DNA from: Clostridia bacterium
Lineage (GTDB): Bacteria; Bacillota_A; Clostridia; Christensenellales; Aristaeellaceae
Reading direction: 5' to 3'
Length of the DNA: 14,892 nt
NCBI GenBank assembly: GCA_017430945.1
Contig: JAFRMB010000046.1
Coordinates: 1 to 14,892 of the forward strand
In this document: piece after piece, positions 1 through 6,222 of the stretch
Numbering within the stretch: the first letter of the stretch is position 1
How the letters are laid out: each line of letters opens with the position of its first letter
Made by a program: the position numbers and the translations under genes
The notes under the pieces: generated by a model
What the model was told of the DNA's origin: nothing
Seen by the model: the letters and a program-made list of their open reading frames with translations, nothing else
Database searches by the model: none

Positions 1-581
1 GTGTAGATGATGGATGCCCAGCCAGCGCCCTGCCAAATACCGCTGGCAATGTAGATCGTGCGGAATGCCTGTGGCATGGTCATGAAATTGATATTCGTTC
101 CCAGGAACATGTTCACCATACCGGTCGGCGAGAGAATGATGCGGACGATACCGCAAAGGACGATAACCGAAATGAAGTTGGGCATGTACAGCACCAGCTG
201 AACCTTCTGCTTGATCTTGGAGCTGAGTATGCGGTTGAGCAGGAATGCCAGCAGGATCGGTGCCGGGAATCCCCACAGAAGGCCGAACACGCTCAGTTTC
301 AAGGTGTTCATCAGGTACCTCATGAAGTCCGGCGAAGACAGGAAACGGCTGAAGTGCTCGAATCCGACCCATTCGCTGTGCCACAAACCGCGGAAAGGAT
401 TGTAGTCCATGAAGGCGATCGCCACGCCGCCCATCGGGATGTAGCGGAAGATGATCGTCAGCACGAATGCCGGTAACATGAAGATCAGGTAGAGCTGCCA
501 GTGCGGCCGCAGAGACACCAGAGTGTTGTGCGTCCTCTGCTTGAGGGGCACTCTTTCCTTGGCAGACAAGGGCTTATTCAT
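1..581 (-). CDS. ABC sugar transporter permease, LplB/UgpA type (partial)
   Basis: Inner-membrane permease subunit of a carbohydrate ABC importer. Reading leftward from the ATG at 581, 193 codons are open to the window edge, so the C-terminal third or so is missing (family members are about 300 residues). Seen: a cytoplasmic N-terminus rich in basic residues, a first membrane segment at about residues 30-50 (LIFMLPAFVLTIIFRYIPM), a stretch containing MDYNPFRGL at 58-66, and further hydrophobic segments at about 96-118 and 128-150. The conserved LplB-type stretch LYMPNFISVIV is at 131-141. An AGGAGG at 588-593 sits 6 bases before the start. In this family the permease is usually followed by a second permease and a lipoprotein binding protein, which would lie outside the window. 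The divergent LacI regulator and downstream DUF624 gene fit oligosaccharide uptake. The substrate cannot be read from the sequence. Confidence 0.9.
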   Translation of the reverse strand, partial: MNKPLSAKERVPLKQRTHNTLVSLRPHWQLYLIFMLPAFVLTIIFRYIPMGGVAIAFMDYNPFRGLWHSEWVGFEHFSRFLSSPDFMRYLMNTLKLSVFGLLWGFPAPILLAFLLNRILSSKIKQKVQLVLYMPNFISVIVLCGIVRIILSPTGMVNMFLGTNINFMTMPQAFRTIYIASGIWQGAGWASIIY

Positions 582-612
582 TGCAATCCTCCTTTTTCAA
601 TTCTCCCCATTG

Positions 613-641
613 TGCATTTGCATTGGCAGGTTGCATTTGCA
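613..641. repeat. Direct repeat TGCATTTGCA in permease leader
   Basis: TGCATTTGCA occurs at 613-622 and again at 632-641, 19 bases apart (about two helical turns). A related TGTATTTGCA occurs at 789-798 near the lacI promoter, and the palindrome ATATGCATAT lies at 710-719. Each has TGCA or TGCA-like half sites. The arrangement suggests binding sites for the adjacent LacI-family protein, but this is inference. Confidence 0.4.
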
Positions 642-666
642 CGCTTCGGTTGGGGGCTTCACCTAT

Positions 667-695
667 ATATTACCATTGTTAACACACAGTGTCAA
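667..695 (-). promoter_or_regulatory. sigma-A promoter of the permease operon
   Basis: On the minus strand TTGACA (690-695) and TAATAT (667-672) are separated by exactly 17 bases. Transcription would start near 660, giving a leader of about 80 bases before the permease ATG. The spacer contains the perfect palindrome TGTTAACA (677-684), a plausible repressor site. Confidence 0.75.
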
Positions 696-818
696 TATAT
701 AACAGTTACATATGCATATTTATTTCGTCGTATTGGATTTCCATGCGCAGATGCAAAACATCATACCGATTTTGCGTCTATAAGATGTTGTATTTGCACA
801 TCGCAATCGATATTGAGT

Positions 819-847
819 TTGACATATGCACAATCGTATGTTACAAT
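819..847 (+). promoter_or_regulatory. sigma-A promoter of the LacI-family gene
   Basis: A perfect TTGACA (819-824), a 17-base spacer and TACAAT (842-847). The start of transcription near 854 leaves a leader of only about 20 bases, with AGGAGG at 861-866. The spacer holds CATA...TATG half sites (823-826 and 837-840) that could bind a repressor, which would make the gene self-regulated. Confidence 0.75.
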
Positions 848-874
848 ATAGTCGAGTCAAAGGAGGCCCTTTCT

Positions 875-1900
875 ATGAGAAAAGTGACCATACAGGACAT
901 CGCGGATGAGCTTGGTTTTTCCAGAAATACTGTATCAAAAGCCATCAACAATGCCGACGGCCTCGCGGAAGCCACCCGCGAAAGGATCCTTGAAAAGGCT
1001 GTTGAAATGGGTTACAAGCAGTTTTCCTATATCAAGGCGCGTTCGGGTGTCATCCACGATCAGGATGCGCGGAACAAGGGTGAGATCGCACTGTTCAGCG
1101 GATGTGTCATCACCCCTGTCCATTTTGCCACGCTGATGCTGGACAAGCTCAAGAAAGAACTTCCCCGTTGGGGATATACCCTGAACACCCATCGCGTCGA
1201 GCGGGAGGATCTCCTTTCCCGGGCCCTTCCTCTTACCTTCGATCCCAAGCGCACCAGGGCCATCATATGCGTCGAGATGTTCGACCGAGCCTATGACGAG
1301 ATGATCTGCGCCCTGGGTTTACCGGTGCTGTTCGTGGACGGCCCCAACAAGCGCGACGGCATCAGCCTGCCTGCCGACCAGCTGTATATGGACAACACCA
1401 CCGCCATCACGCGGTTCGTCAACGATATGCTGAGCAGGGGCAAGCAGAGGATCGGCTTCATCGGCGATTACGAGCACTGCCAGTCCTTCTTTGAGCGCTA
1501 CAGCGCCTTCCGATATGCCATGCTCATGGCCAATGCTCCCGTGGATGAGAAGTTCTGCATCAGGACCGGCGAGCGCGTGAAACTGGAGGAGACTCTGGCA
1601 GCATTGGAAGATTTCCCGGAGGTCTTCATCTGCGCCAACGATTTTGTCGCAGAGGATGCCATTTACGCCCTGCGCAAGCTCGGCAAGTCGGTGCCTGAAG
1701 ACATACTGTTCTGCGGCTTTGACGACTCCCCCAACTCCCGCATCATGACTCCCGGCCTGACCACTGTACACATACACACCCAGGTCATGGCCATCGCCGC
1801 GCTGCAGCTGTTGTTTTCCAGGATCGAAGAGCCGAACCTGGACTACCGCACCGTGCACACACAGACGGAATTGATCTACCGCGATTCCACCCGGTCGTGA
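875..1900 (+). CDS. LacI-family transcriptional regulator
   Basis: Sugar-responsive DNA-binding regulator of 341 residues, the usual length for LacI/GalR proteins. The N-terminal helix-turn-helix and hinge are clear at residues 3-25 (VTIQDIADELGFSRNTVSKA, then NN). The rest is a periplasmic-binding-protein-like effector domain, with family-type stretches RIGFIGDYEH around 190-200, FICANDFVAEDA in the mid-C-terminal half and ILFCGFDDSPNSR followed by PGLTTVHIHT. The frame is open further upstream, but the ATG at 875 is chosen because AGGAGG lies 8 bases before it, the promoter at 819-847 lies inside the longer reading and the HTH starts here. The gene is divergent from the LplB-type permease and probably controls it together with itself. 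The gap to the next gene is 31 bases, suggesting cotranscription. The effector sugar is unknown. Confidence 0.93.
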   Translation: MRKVTIQDIADELGFSRNTVSKAINNADGLAEATRERILEKAVEMGYKQFSYIKARSGVIHDQDARNKGEIALFSGCVITPVHFATLMLDKLKKELPRWGYTLNTHRVEREDLLSRALPLTFDPKRTRAIICVEMFDRAYDEMICALGLPVLFVDGPNKRDGISLPADQLYMDNTTAITRFVNDMLSRGKQRIGFIGDYEHCQSFFERYSAFRYAMLMANAPVDEKFCIRTGERVKLEETLAALEDFPEVFICANDFVAEDAIYALRKLGKSVPEDILFCGFDDSPNSRIMTPGLTTVHIHTQVMAIAALQLLFSRIEEPNLDYRTVHTQTELIYRDSTRS

Positions 1901-1931
1901 TCGATGCCATTCTTGATCAGGAGGCTACGCT

Positions 1932-2609
1932 ATGCGATTCTTTTCCTACGACAGCAAATTCGGTCAGCTCTTCCTCAAGCTCAGCTATGGCTGCTGCCTG
2001 AATCTCCTTTGGCTCGTCTGCTGCCTGCCCATCTTCACGATCGGGGCGTCCACGACAGCGCTCTACTATACTTCCTTCAAGATCGCGAAAGATGAAGGCA
2101 GCTTCCTGACGACCATGTTCTTCCGTTCATTCAAACAAAACTTCAAGCAGGCGACCATCATATGGCTGATCATGCTCGTGACCGGTCTGGTGATCGGCGC
2201 GGACGCCATACTGCTCTACCGGCTGCGCGCGACCTCCGCCGGTACGGGCGCCGTGATCTGGACGCTGCTTCTCGCGGTCATATTCGCCTGTATGATCGCC
2301 TATGCCATCGTGCTGACGTATATCTTCCCTCTGCTGTCCATCGCCAGCAACACAACGGCCAATATGTTCAAAAACGCCTTCCTCATCGGTACGCACTATC
2401 TGTTCGTCACCATCCTCGTGTTCTTCATCCACTATGCCATGTTCTTTCTCGTGGTAAACGTGTTTACGCCCCTCATCATATTCGGCGAGGGACTGTGTGC
2501 GGTCATCAGCGCGCATCTGCTTTTGAAGATCTTCCGTCCGTTGCTGTACGATCCCAACGCACCGGCCGAGAGCGAGTCAGATGACGATGATACGGAGGCT
2601 GAACTGTGA
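1932..2609 (+). CDS. DUF624 (YesL-family) membrane protein
   Basis: Integral membrane protein of 225 residues. The N-terminal stretch NLLWLVCCLPIFTIGASTTA (residues 24-43) is the hallmark of the DUF624/YesL family, which is often found in carbohydrate ABC-transporter loci of Bacillota. About five hydrophobic segments are visible: roughly 20-45, 73-95, 104-130, 143-160 and 160-185. A charged tail (SESDDDDTEAE) ends the protein. The start is supported by AGGAGG at 1919-1924, 7 bases before the ATG. The family has no settled biochemical role. Being next to an LplB-type permease and a LacI regulator suggests an accessory function in sugar uptake or its control. The stop codon overlaps the start of the next gene, so the two are probably translationally coupled. 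Confidence 0.88.
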   Translation: MRFFSYDSKFGQLFLKLSYGCCLNLLWLVCCLPIFTIGASTTALYYTSFKIAKDEGSFLTTMFFRSFKQNFKQATIIWLIMLVTGLVIGADAILLYRLRATSAGTGAVIWTLLLAVIFACMIAYAIVLTYIFPLLSIASNTTANMFKNAFLIGTHYLFVTILVFFIHYAMFFLVVNVFTPLIIFGEGLCAVISAHLLLKIFRPLLYDPNAPAESESDDDDTEAEL

Positions 2610-3352
2610 AACTGACGGAAGCAGAGCGGGCTGAAAACCGGGAAGCGCTGGCCGCCATGAGTCTGCCGCAGCGGCTTGGATACGTGTTGGAATACTACAA
2701 ATTTCCATTGGTATTGGCGCTCATCGCCGTGGTCGCTCTTGGCAGCGTGCTTTATTACAGGCTCACGCGCAAGGAAACGCTGCTGTATGTCGCTTACGCG
2801 AACATCGCCGTCGGGGAAGACCTTGACATCGCACTCGATGAAGGGTTCGCGCGCTCCATCGGCATGAGCCCTGAAAAACACAGGGTCAATCTGTATCGTG
2901 GACTGTACCTGAGCCGCGACGCTGCGACACAGGATCACGAATATGCCTATGCCTCACAGCTCAAGTCACTGGCCGCGATAGCCGGCAAACAACTGGACGT
3001 GCTGCTCATGAACCGTGAAGCTTTTGACATCATGTCCGCCGGCGGCTATCTGTTGCCCCTGGAGGATCATCTGGATGAGGACCTGAACGCCCGGGTCGCG
3101 GACCGTCTGATACGGAATACGGTCATCCTCGAGGACAACGATATCGAGCATCGTCTGGACGAAAGCATCCCATACAGAGCGGTCACAGAGGAAGTAGCGA
3201 ACGGCATCCTCATATCGGAGTTCCCGCTCTTTGAACAGGCGGATTTTTCAGGAGACGTGTTCCTCGGTGTGGTCGGAAACAGCCCCAGAATGGATACCGT
3301 TCTGCGGTATATCGATTATCTGACCGCAGAGATCCCCGGCGGCACGGCTTGA
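2606..3352 (+). CDS. single-pass membrane protein of unknown function
   Basis: 248 residues starting at a GTG that overlaps the preceding TGA (GTGA), with GGAGG at 2594-2598, 7 bases upstream. Residues 1-32 are charged and probably cytoplasmic. Residues 33-53 (FPLVLALIAVVALGSVLYYR) form one membrane segment. The remaining roughly 195 residues are soluble and probably outside the cell, with acidic patches. I do not recognise a named domain. The outer part has features loosely like the C-terminal half of extracellular binding-type folds (LDVLLMNREAFDIMSAGGYLLPLED around residues 132-156, where a substrate-binding protein often has a 'dilemma' helix and hinge), but this is only an impression. 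The four-base overlap with the DUF624 gene suggests that the two products act together. Confidence 0.8.
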   Translation: MKLTEAERAENREALAAMSLPQRLGYVLEYYKFPLVLALIAVVALGSVLYYRLTRKETLLYVAYANIAVGEDLDIALDEGFARSIGMSPEKHRVNLYRGLYLSRDAATQDHEYAYASQLKSLAAIAGKQLDVLLMNREAFDIMSAGGYLLPLEDHLDEDLNARVADRLIRNTVILEDNDIEHRLDESIPYRAVTEEVANGILISEFPLFEQADFSGDVFLGVVGNSPRMDTVLRYIDYLTAEIPGGTA

Positions 3353-3648
3353 GGCCTGCCTTCATCAGCATCCTTGACAGAAATGGACGTTTTGTGCCTC
3401 GTACAGATCAAAACCGTGAGCACTTGCATGGAGATCGCAGGTCGGTGCATCCCGGCAGGCACCGTTGTCATCGGTCTGCATAGCTTGAGGTGAACGTGAC
3501 AGTCCGCCTGTCACTGAAGCACCGGACACCCGACAGGTATAAACCGCATCGTATCGAGCAGCCGTCAGATGAAGAGGTCGGGAGCCGGTTGAATCGTCTC
3601 GCACCAAAGATCGTCGCCGCCACATCCAGAAAACAGGCCTGAAGCCAA
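3353..3648 (+). ncRNA. possible structured RNA or structured 3' UTR
   Basis: 296 bases with no convincing protein gene, ending at a strong terminator. Seen: a potential closing helix AGGCCTG (3352-3358) with CAGGCCT (3634-3640), a hairpin CGGTGC/GCACCG (3443-3448 with 3459-3464, 10-base loop), and a perfect 7-bp hairpin GTGACAG/CTGTCAC (3496-3502 with 3508-3514, loop TCCGC). No clear promoter was found at its start, so it may simply be the tail of the upstream operon's mRNA. I could not match it to 6S RNA, tmRNA, RNase P, SRP RNA or a T-box. Confidence 0.25.
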
Positions 3649-3684
3649 ACCCCCATTCCCGCAAGGGAGTGGGGGTCTTTTTTT
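3649..3684 (+). terminator. intrinsic terminator after the LacI/DUF624 operon
   Basis: A 12-bp stem (ACCCCCATTCCC with GGGAGTGGGGGT, one G-T pair) closed by a GCAA tetraloop and followed by C and seven T (3678-3684). A textbook rho-independent terminator for rightward transcription. Confidence 0.92.
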
Positions 3685-3705
3685 GACATCAATCTTGACA
3701 TCAAT
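3683..3705. repeat. tandem repeat TTGACATCAAT x2
   Basis: TTGACATCAAT at 3683-3693 and again at 3695-3705, period 12. The first copy begins in the T-run of the terminator. Each copy includes a perfect -35 hexamer, but no good -10 sits 16-18 bases downstream of either. The AT-rich stretch from 3706 to 3790 shows nothing further. Confidence 0.6.
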
Positions 3706-3790
3706 TTAGGTTAATACAGCTTATGAAACAACGCAAAACAGAGCATGAATTAACAAAACATGACAGTCCTGTATATGCATCGAAATACTG

Positions 3791-3825
3791 AAACCCCCTG
3801 AACACACAGCGTTTTCAAGGGGTTT
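3791..3825 (-). terminator. terminator of tRNA-Arg
   Basis: On the minus strand, six bases after the tRNA CCA end, AAACCCCTTGAA pairs with TTCAGGGGGTTT (12 bp with one T-G pair), with an 11-base loop. The T-run is short because the stem itself ends in TTT. The A-rich opposite flank means it might also work in the other direction. Confidence 0.7.
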
Positions 3826-3830
3826 GCGCG

Positions 3831-3907
3831 TGGCGTGCCCGGCGGGATTCGAACCCACGGTCTTCAGAGTCGGAGTCTGACGCGATATCCAGCTTCGCTA
3901 CGGGCAC
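3831..3907 (-). tRNA. tRNA-Arg(CCG)
   Basis: Folds into a complete cloverleaf on the minus strand: acceptor stem GTGCCCG/CGGGCAC (perfect), D arm GCGA/TCGC with GGA in the loop (an A20 arginine identity base), anticodon stem TCAGA/TCTGA with loop CTCCGAC giving anticodon CCG, a 5-base variable loop and T arm GTGGG/CCCGC with loop TTCGAAT. The discriminator is G and the CCA end is encoded (3831-3833). It decodes CGG. Confidence 0.95.
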
Positions 3908-3921
3908 ACGACGCATCTATT

Positions 3922-3950
3922 ATTATATCCGGTTTTCACCAAAATGGCAA
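3922..3950 (-). promoter_or_regulatory. sigma-A promoter of tRNA-Arg
   Basis: Minus-strand TTGCCA (3945-3950), 17-base spacer and a perfect TATAAT (3922-3927). Transcription would begin around 3915, a few bases before the mature 5' end of the tRNA. Confidence 0.85.
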
Positions 3951-4030
3951 GTGGAAAAGGCGGCCGATACATAAAAAACCAAAATATTACATGTTTTGCC
4001 CTCGCCAGCGGCCGGTCCGCGCAAATGCGC

Positions 4031-4059
4031 TTGCGAATTAACATCCTTTCTGTTACAAT
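4031..4059 (+). promoter_or_regulatory. sigma-A promoter of the plsX operon
   Basis: TTGCGA (4031-4036), 17-base spacer and TACAAT (4054-4059). The leader is about 20 bases before the plsX ATG. I saw no FapR-type palindrome overlapping it. It is the only clear promoter before plsX-acpP-rnc-smc-ftsY. Confidence 0.75.
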
Positions 4060-4087
4060 AAAACAGTATCAGAATGGGGGTCATATA

Positions 4088-5110
4088 ATGAGTGAATTCA
4101 TCATCGCGCTCGACGCCATGGGCGGCGACAATGCTCCTGAAGCCATCGTTGCCGGCGGCATCCTGGCCCTCAGGCGCTTCCCCGATATCCGATTGCTGCT
4201 TGCCGGCCCGGAGGATCGGCTGGATACGCTCCTTTCCGGCGCGCAGGATGTGCGCAGCCGCATCGGGCTGCTGCCGGCGAACGAGGTCATTTCCATGGAT
4301 GAAGCGCCGATGATGGCCGTGCGCCGAAAGGTCGGTTCATCGCTGGTCCAGGCGATGATGGCGGTGCGAAACGGCGCCGCCCAGGCCGTGGTCTCCGCCG
4401 GGTCCACCGGCGCGGTGCTAGCCGGCGGCATGCTCCGCATCGGCAGGATCCCCGGCATCGAACGCCCGGCACTGGCCCCAGTGCTGCCCGGCGCGAAGGG
4501 CCGTTTCATGCTGATCGACTGTGGCGCAAACGTGGACTGCCAGCCCCGGTATCTCACCCAGTTCGGTCTCATGGGCTCGGTCTACATGCGGTCTGTGATG
4601 GGCGTCGCAGACCCCGCGGTCGGGCTGGTGAACATCGGCACCGAAGAGGAAAAGGGCAACAAGCTTGCCAAGGAAGCCTATCAGATGATGAAGGCGCAGA
4701 CCAGCTACCGCTTCGCCGGCAACTGCGAGGCGCGCGATGTGCCTTCGGGCGACTTCGACGTGGTGGTCACCGACGGTTTCGTGGGCAATGTCATCCTCAA
4801 ATACACGGAGGGCATCGTGGGCACGGTCACGGGCATGCTCAAAAAGCGCATGCTTGAGACCAAGCGCACAAAGCTTGGCGCCGCGCTGGCCAAACCCGCC
4901 TTCCGCGCGTTCAAGCAGGATATGGACTACAACTCCGTCGGAGGCGCGCCGATGCTCGGCGTGCAGGGTGCCGTGGTGAAGGCACACGGAAGTTCCGGGG
5001 AGACCGCCATCATGAACGCCATTCGCCAGGCGCGCACGATGCTCGAGGGCGACGTGGTGGGCAGGATCAGCGCGGGATTGGCCGGCCTAGACACACAGGA
5101 TCAGTCCTGA
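4088..5110 (+). CDS. plsX: phosphate acyltransferase PlsX
   Basis: Converts acyl-ACP and phosphate to acyl-phosphate, the acyl donor used by PlsY in the first step of phospholipid synthesis. It is a peripheral cytoplasmic enzyme. The 340-residue product has the family length. Family signatures seen: the N-terminal IALDAMGGDNAPEAIVAGG (from residue 5), VSAGSTGAVLAGG near residue 100, LIDCGANVDCQPRYLTQFG near 140-160, and FAGNCEARD followed by FDVVVTDGFVGNVILK. The reading frame is open 48 codons further upstream, but the ATG at 4088 is chosen because the conserved N-terminus begins here, a G-rich ribosome site (4076-4080) lies 7 bases before it and the promoter is inside the longer reading. 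It heads the plsX-acpP-rnc-smc-ftsY cluster. The fabD and fabG genes often found between plsX and acpP are absent. Confidence 0.97.
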   Translation: MSEFIIALDAMGGDNAPEAIVAGGILALRRFPDIRLLLAGPEDRLDTLLSGAQDVRSRIGLLPANEVISMDEAPMMAVRRKVGSSLVQAMMAVRNGAAQAVVSAGSTGAVLAGGMLRIGRIPGIERPALAPVLPGAKGRFMLIDCGANVDCQPRYLTQFGLMGSVYMRSVMGVADPAVGLVNIGTEEEKGNKLAKEAYQMMKAQTSYRFAGNCEARDVPSGDFDVVVTDGFVGNVILKYTEGIVGTVTGMLKKRMLETKRTKLGAALAKPAFRAFKQDMDYNSVGGAPMLGVQGAVVKAHGSSGETAIMNAIRQARTMLEGDVVGRISAGLAGLDTQDQS

Positions 5111-5132
5111 CGCGGACCTGCAACGGGCACAG

Positions 5133-5167
5133 TTGATGCGCGGGGACGGTCTGCGTCACCGCATCAA
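5133..5167 (+). other. hairpin between plsX and acpP
   Basis: TTGATGCG (5133-5140) pairs with CGCATCAA (5160-5167), with an inner GACG/CGTC helix. No T-run follows, so it is not a terminator. It may be an mRNA processing or stability element that lets acpP accumulate to higher levels than plsX. That role is inference. Confidence 0.45.
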
Positions 5168-5199
5168 TAAGACGACAACAGATAATGGGAGGTAGGAGC

Positions 5200-5439
5200 A
5201 TGGATCGCAGTGCTATTTTTGACAAGGTGAAGGAGTTCATTCTCAACCAGCTTCCGGTGGATGAGGCCAAAGTGAGCGAAAGCGCGAACATGATCGAGGA
5301 TCTGGGTGCGGACAGCGCCAATCTCATGATGCTGATCATGGATCTGGAGACCGAGTTCGACATGCAGGTCGAGGATGAGGCGCTCGGCACCATCAAGACC
5401 GTCGGCGACATCGTGGACTATATCTCCAGGAAGCTCTGA
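5200..5439 (+). CDS. acpP: acyl carrier protein
   Basis: Small acidic carrier (79 residues, normal size) that holds growing fatty acyl chains on a phosphopantetheine arm. Seen: a helix-1 region IFDKVKEFILNQL, the motif IEDLGADS at residues 32-39 with the modified serine at 39, then helix 2 and the EFDMQVEDE acidic region, ending IVDYISRKL. The usual DSL motif is DSA here (DSANLMML), so the conserved leucine after the serine is replaced. An ATG at 5185 is in frame but lies in the ribosome site; GGGAGG at 5187-5192 is 7 bases before the ATG at 5200, which is therefore preferred. The gene sits between plsX, whose enzyme uses acyl-ACP, and rnc, as in many Bacillota. The DSA variant could mean a specialised carrier rather than the main fatty-acid ACP, but the context favours the housekeeping one. 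Confidence 0.9.
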   Translation: MDRSAIFDKVKEFILNQLPVDEAKVSESANMIEDLGADSANLMMLIMDLETEFDMQVEDEALGTIKTVGDIVDYISRKL

Positions 5440-5447
5440 TGCCTGTC

Positions 5448-5471
5448 GGGCGCGCGCCTTTGCGCGCGCCC
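5448..5471 (+). other. GC-rich hairpin in the rnc leader
   Basis: GGGCGCGCGC (5448-5457) pairs perfectly with GCGCGCGCCC (5462-5471) around a CTTT loop. There is no T-run, so it is not a simple terminator. It begins 8 bases after the acpP stop and ends about 20 bases before the rnc ribosome site. Confidence 0.7.
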
Positions 5472-5505
5472 GCGCGGGCCATTCCCCCCAAAGGAAGGTT
5501 CCATC

Positions 5506-6207
5506 GTGAAGACACTTTTCTGCAAACTGGGATATGAGTTCAGCGATCCGAAGCTGTTGGTGACGGCGCTGACGCATCCGTCCTACGGAGGCGACCATCA
5601 TGTCCCCCACTATCAGCGGCTCGAATTCCTGGGCGATGCCGTACTGGAACTGGCTATCAGTCGATACCTGTTTTTTGAGTTTCCGGAGATAGACGAGGGC
5701 AAGCTGACGCGCATACGCGCCGGCCTGGTGCGTGAGGAGACCCTGTGCCGGGCTGCAAAGCGCATGCAGCTCGGCAGATATATCCGCCTTTCCGTGGGCG
5801 AGGACCGCTCCGGAGGGCGTGACAAGCCGTCCATCCTCTGCGATGTGATGGAGGCCGTGCTTGCCGCCGTGTATCTCGACGGGGGCTTCGACGCCGCCGT
5901 GCGCGTCATCCGTCTGGCGCTGGCTGAGGATCTGCATCCCCGGATGCTGGAGGATCACCTTGACGCGAAATCACGGCTCCAGGAGATACTGCAGCGCACC
6001 GGCGACATGCCCAGGTACGATTTTATTTCCATGGAGGGTCCGCCCCATGCGCCGCAGTTCTGCTACAGCGTCGCCGTGGACGACCGCGAGCTCGGCCGCG
6101 GGCAGGGCACCAGCAAACAGCAGGCCCAGCAGGCCGCCGCGCGCGACGCCCTTCGAAAGCTGGAGCACAAGTCAGAAGGCCATGCCACCAGGCATGCACC
6201 CGATTAG
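5506..6207 (+). CDS. rnc: ribonuclease III
   Basis: Endonuclease that cuts double-stranded RNA in rRNA precursors and some mRNAs. 233 residues, a normal length. The catalytic domain has the signature RLEFLGDAVLEL at residues 38-49 (E40 and D44 metal ligands) and the second cluster DVMEAVLAAVYLDGG (D113, E116). The residue before the signature arginine is Q37, where several well-studied enzymes have glutamate. A C-terminal double-stranded RNA-binding domain follows from about residue 152 (KSRLQEILQ ... GTSKQQAQQAAARDALRKL). The start is GTG at 5506 with AGGAAGG at 5492-5498, 7 bases upstream. A strong hairpin precedes it. The stop TAG overlaps the AGGAG that precedes smc. Confidence 0.97.
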   Translation: MKTLFCKLGYEFSDPKLLVTALTHPSYGGDHHVPHYQRLEFLGDAVLELAISRYLFFEFPEIDEGKLTRIRAGLVREETLCRAAKRMQLGRYIRLSVGEDRSGGRDKPSILCDVMEAVLAAVYLDGGFDAAVRVIRLALAEDLHPRMLEDHLDAKSRLQEILQRTGDMPRYDFISMEGPPHAPQFCYSVAVDDRELGRGQGTSKQQAQQAAARDALRKLEHKSEGHATRHAPD

Positions 6208-6222
6208 GAGCGATAGCACAAA

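Noticed and set aside
501..851. 116-codon plus-strand frame across the divergent promoters
   Set aside because: Overlaps the permease start in antisense and both promoters; cysteine-rich nonsense-like composition.
3365..3704. minus-strand frames of 99 and 78 codons in the tRNA-upstream gap
   Set aside because: No ribosome site, atypical composition, and they end or begin in the terminator hairpin.
3835..4041. 68-codon frame over the tRNA gene
   Set aside because: Its start, read as MPGGIRTHGLQSRSLTR, is a translation of the tRNA's complementary strand.
5164..5958. 264-codon minus-strand frame opposite acpP and rnc
   Set aside because: Covers two certain genes in antisense, has no ribosome site in its favour and no recognisable motif.
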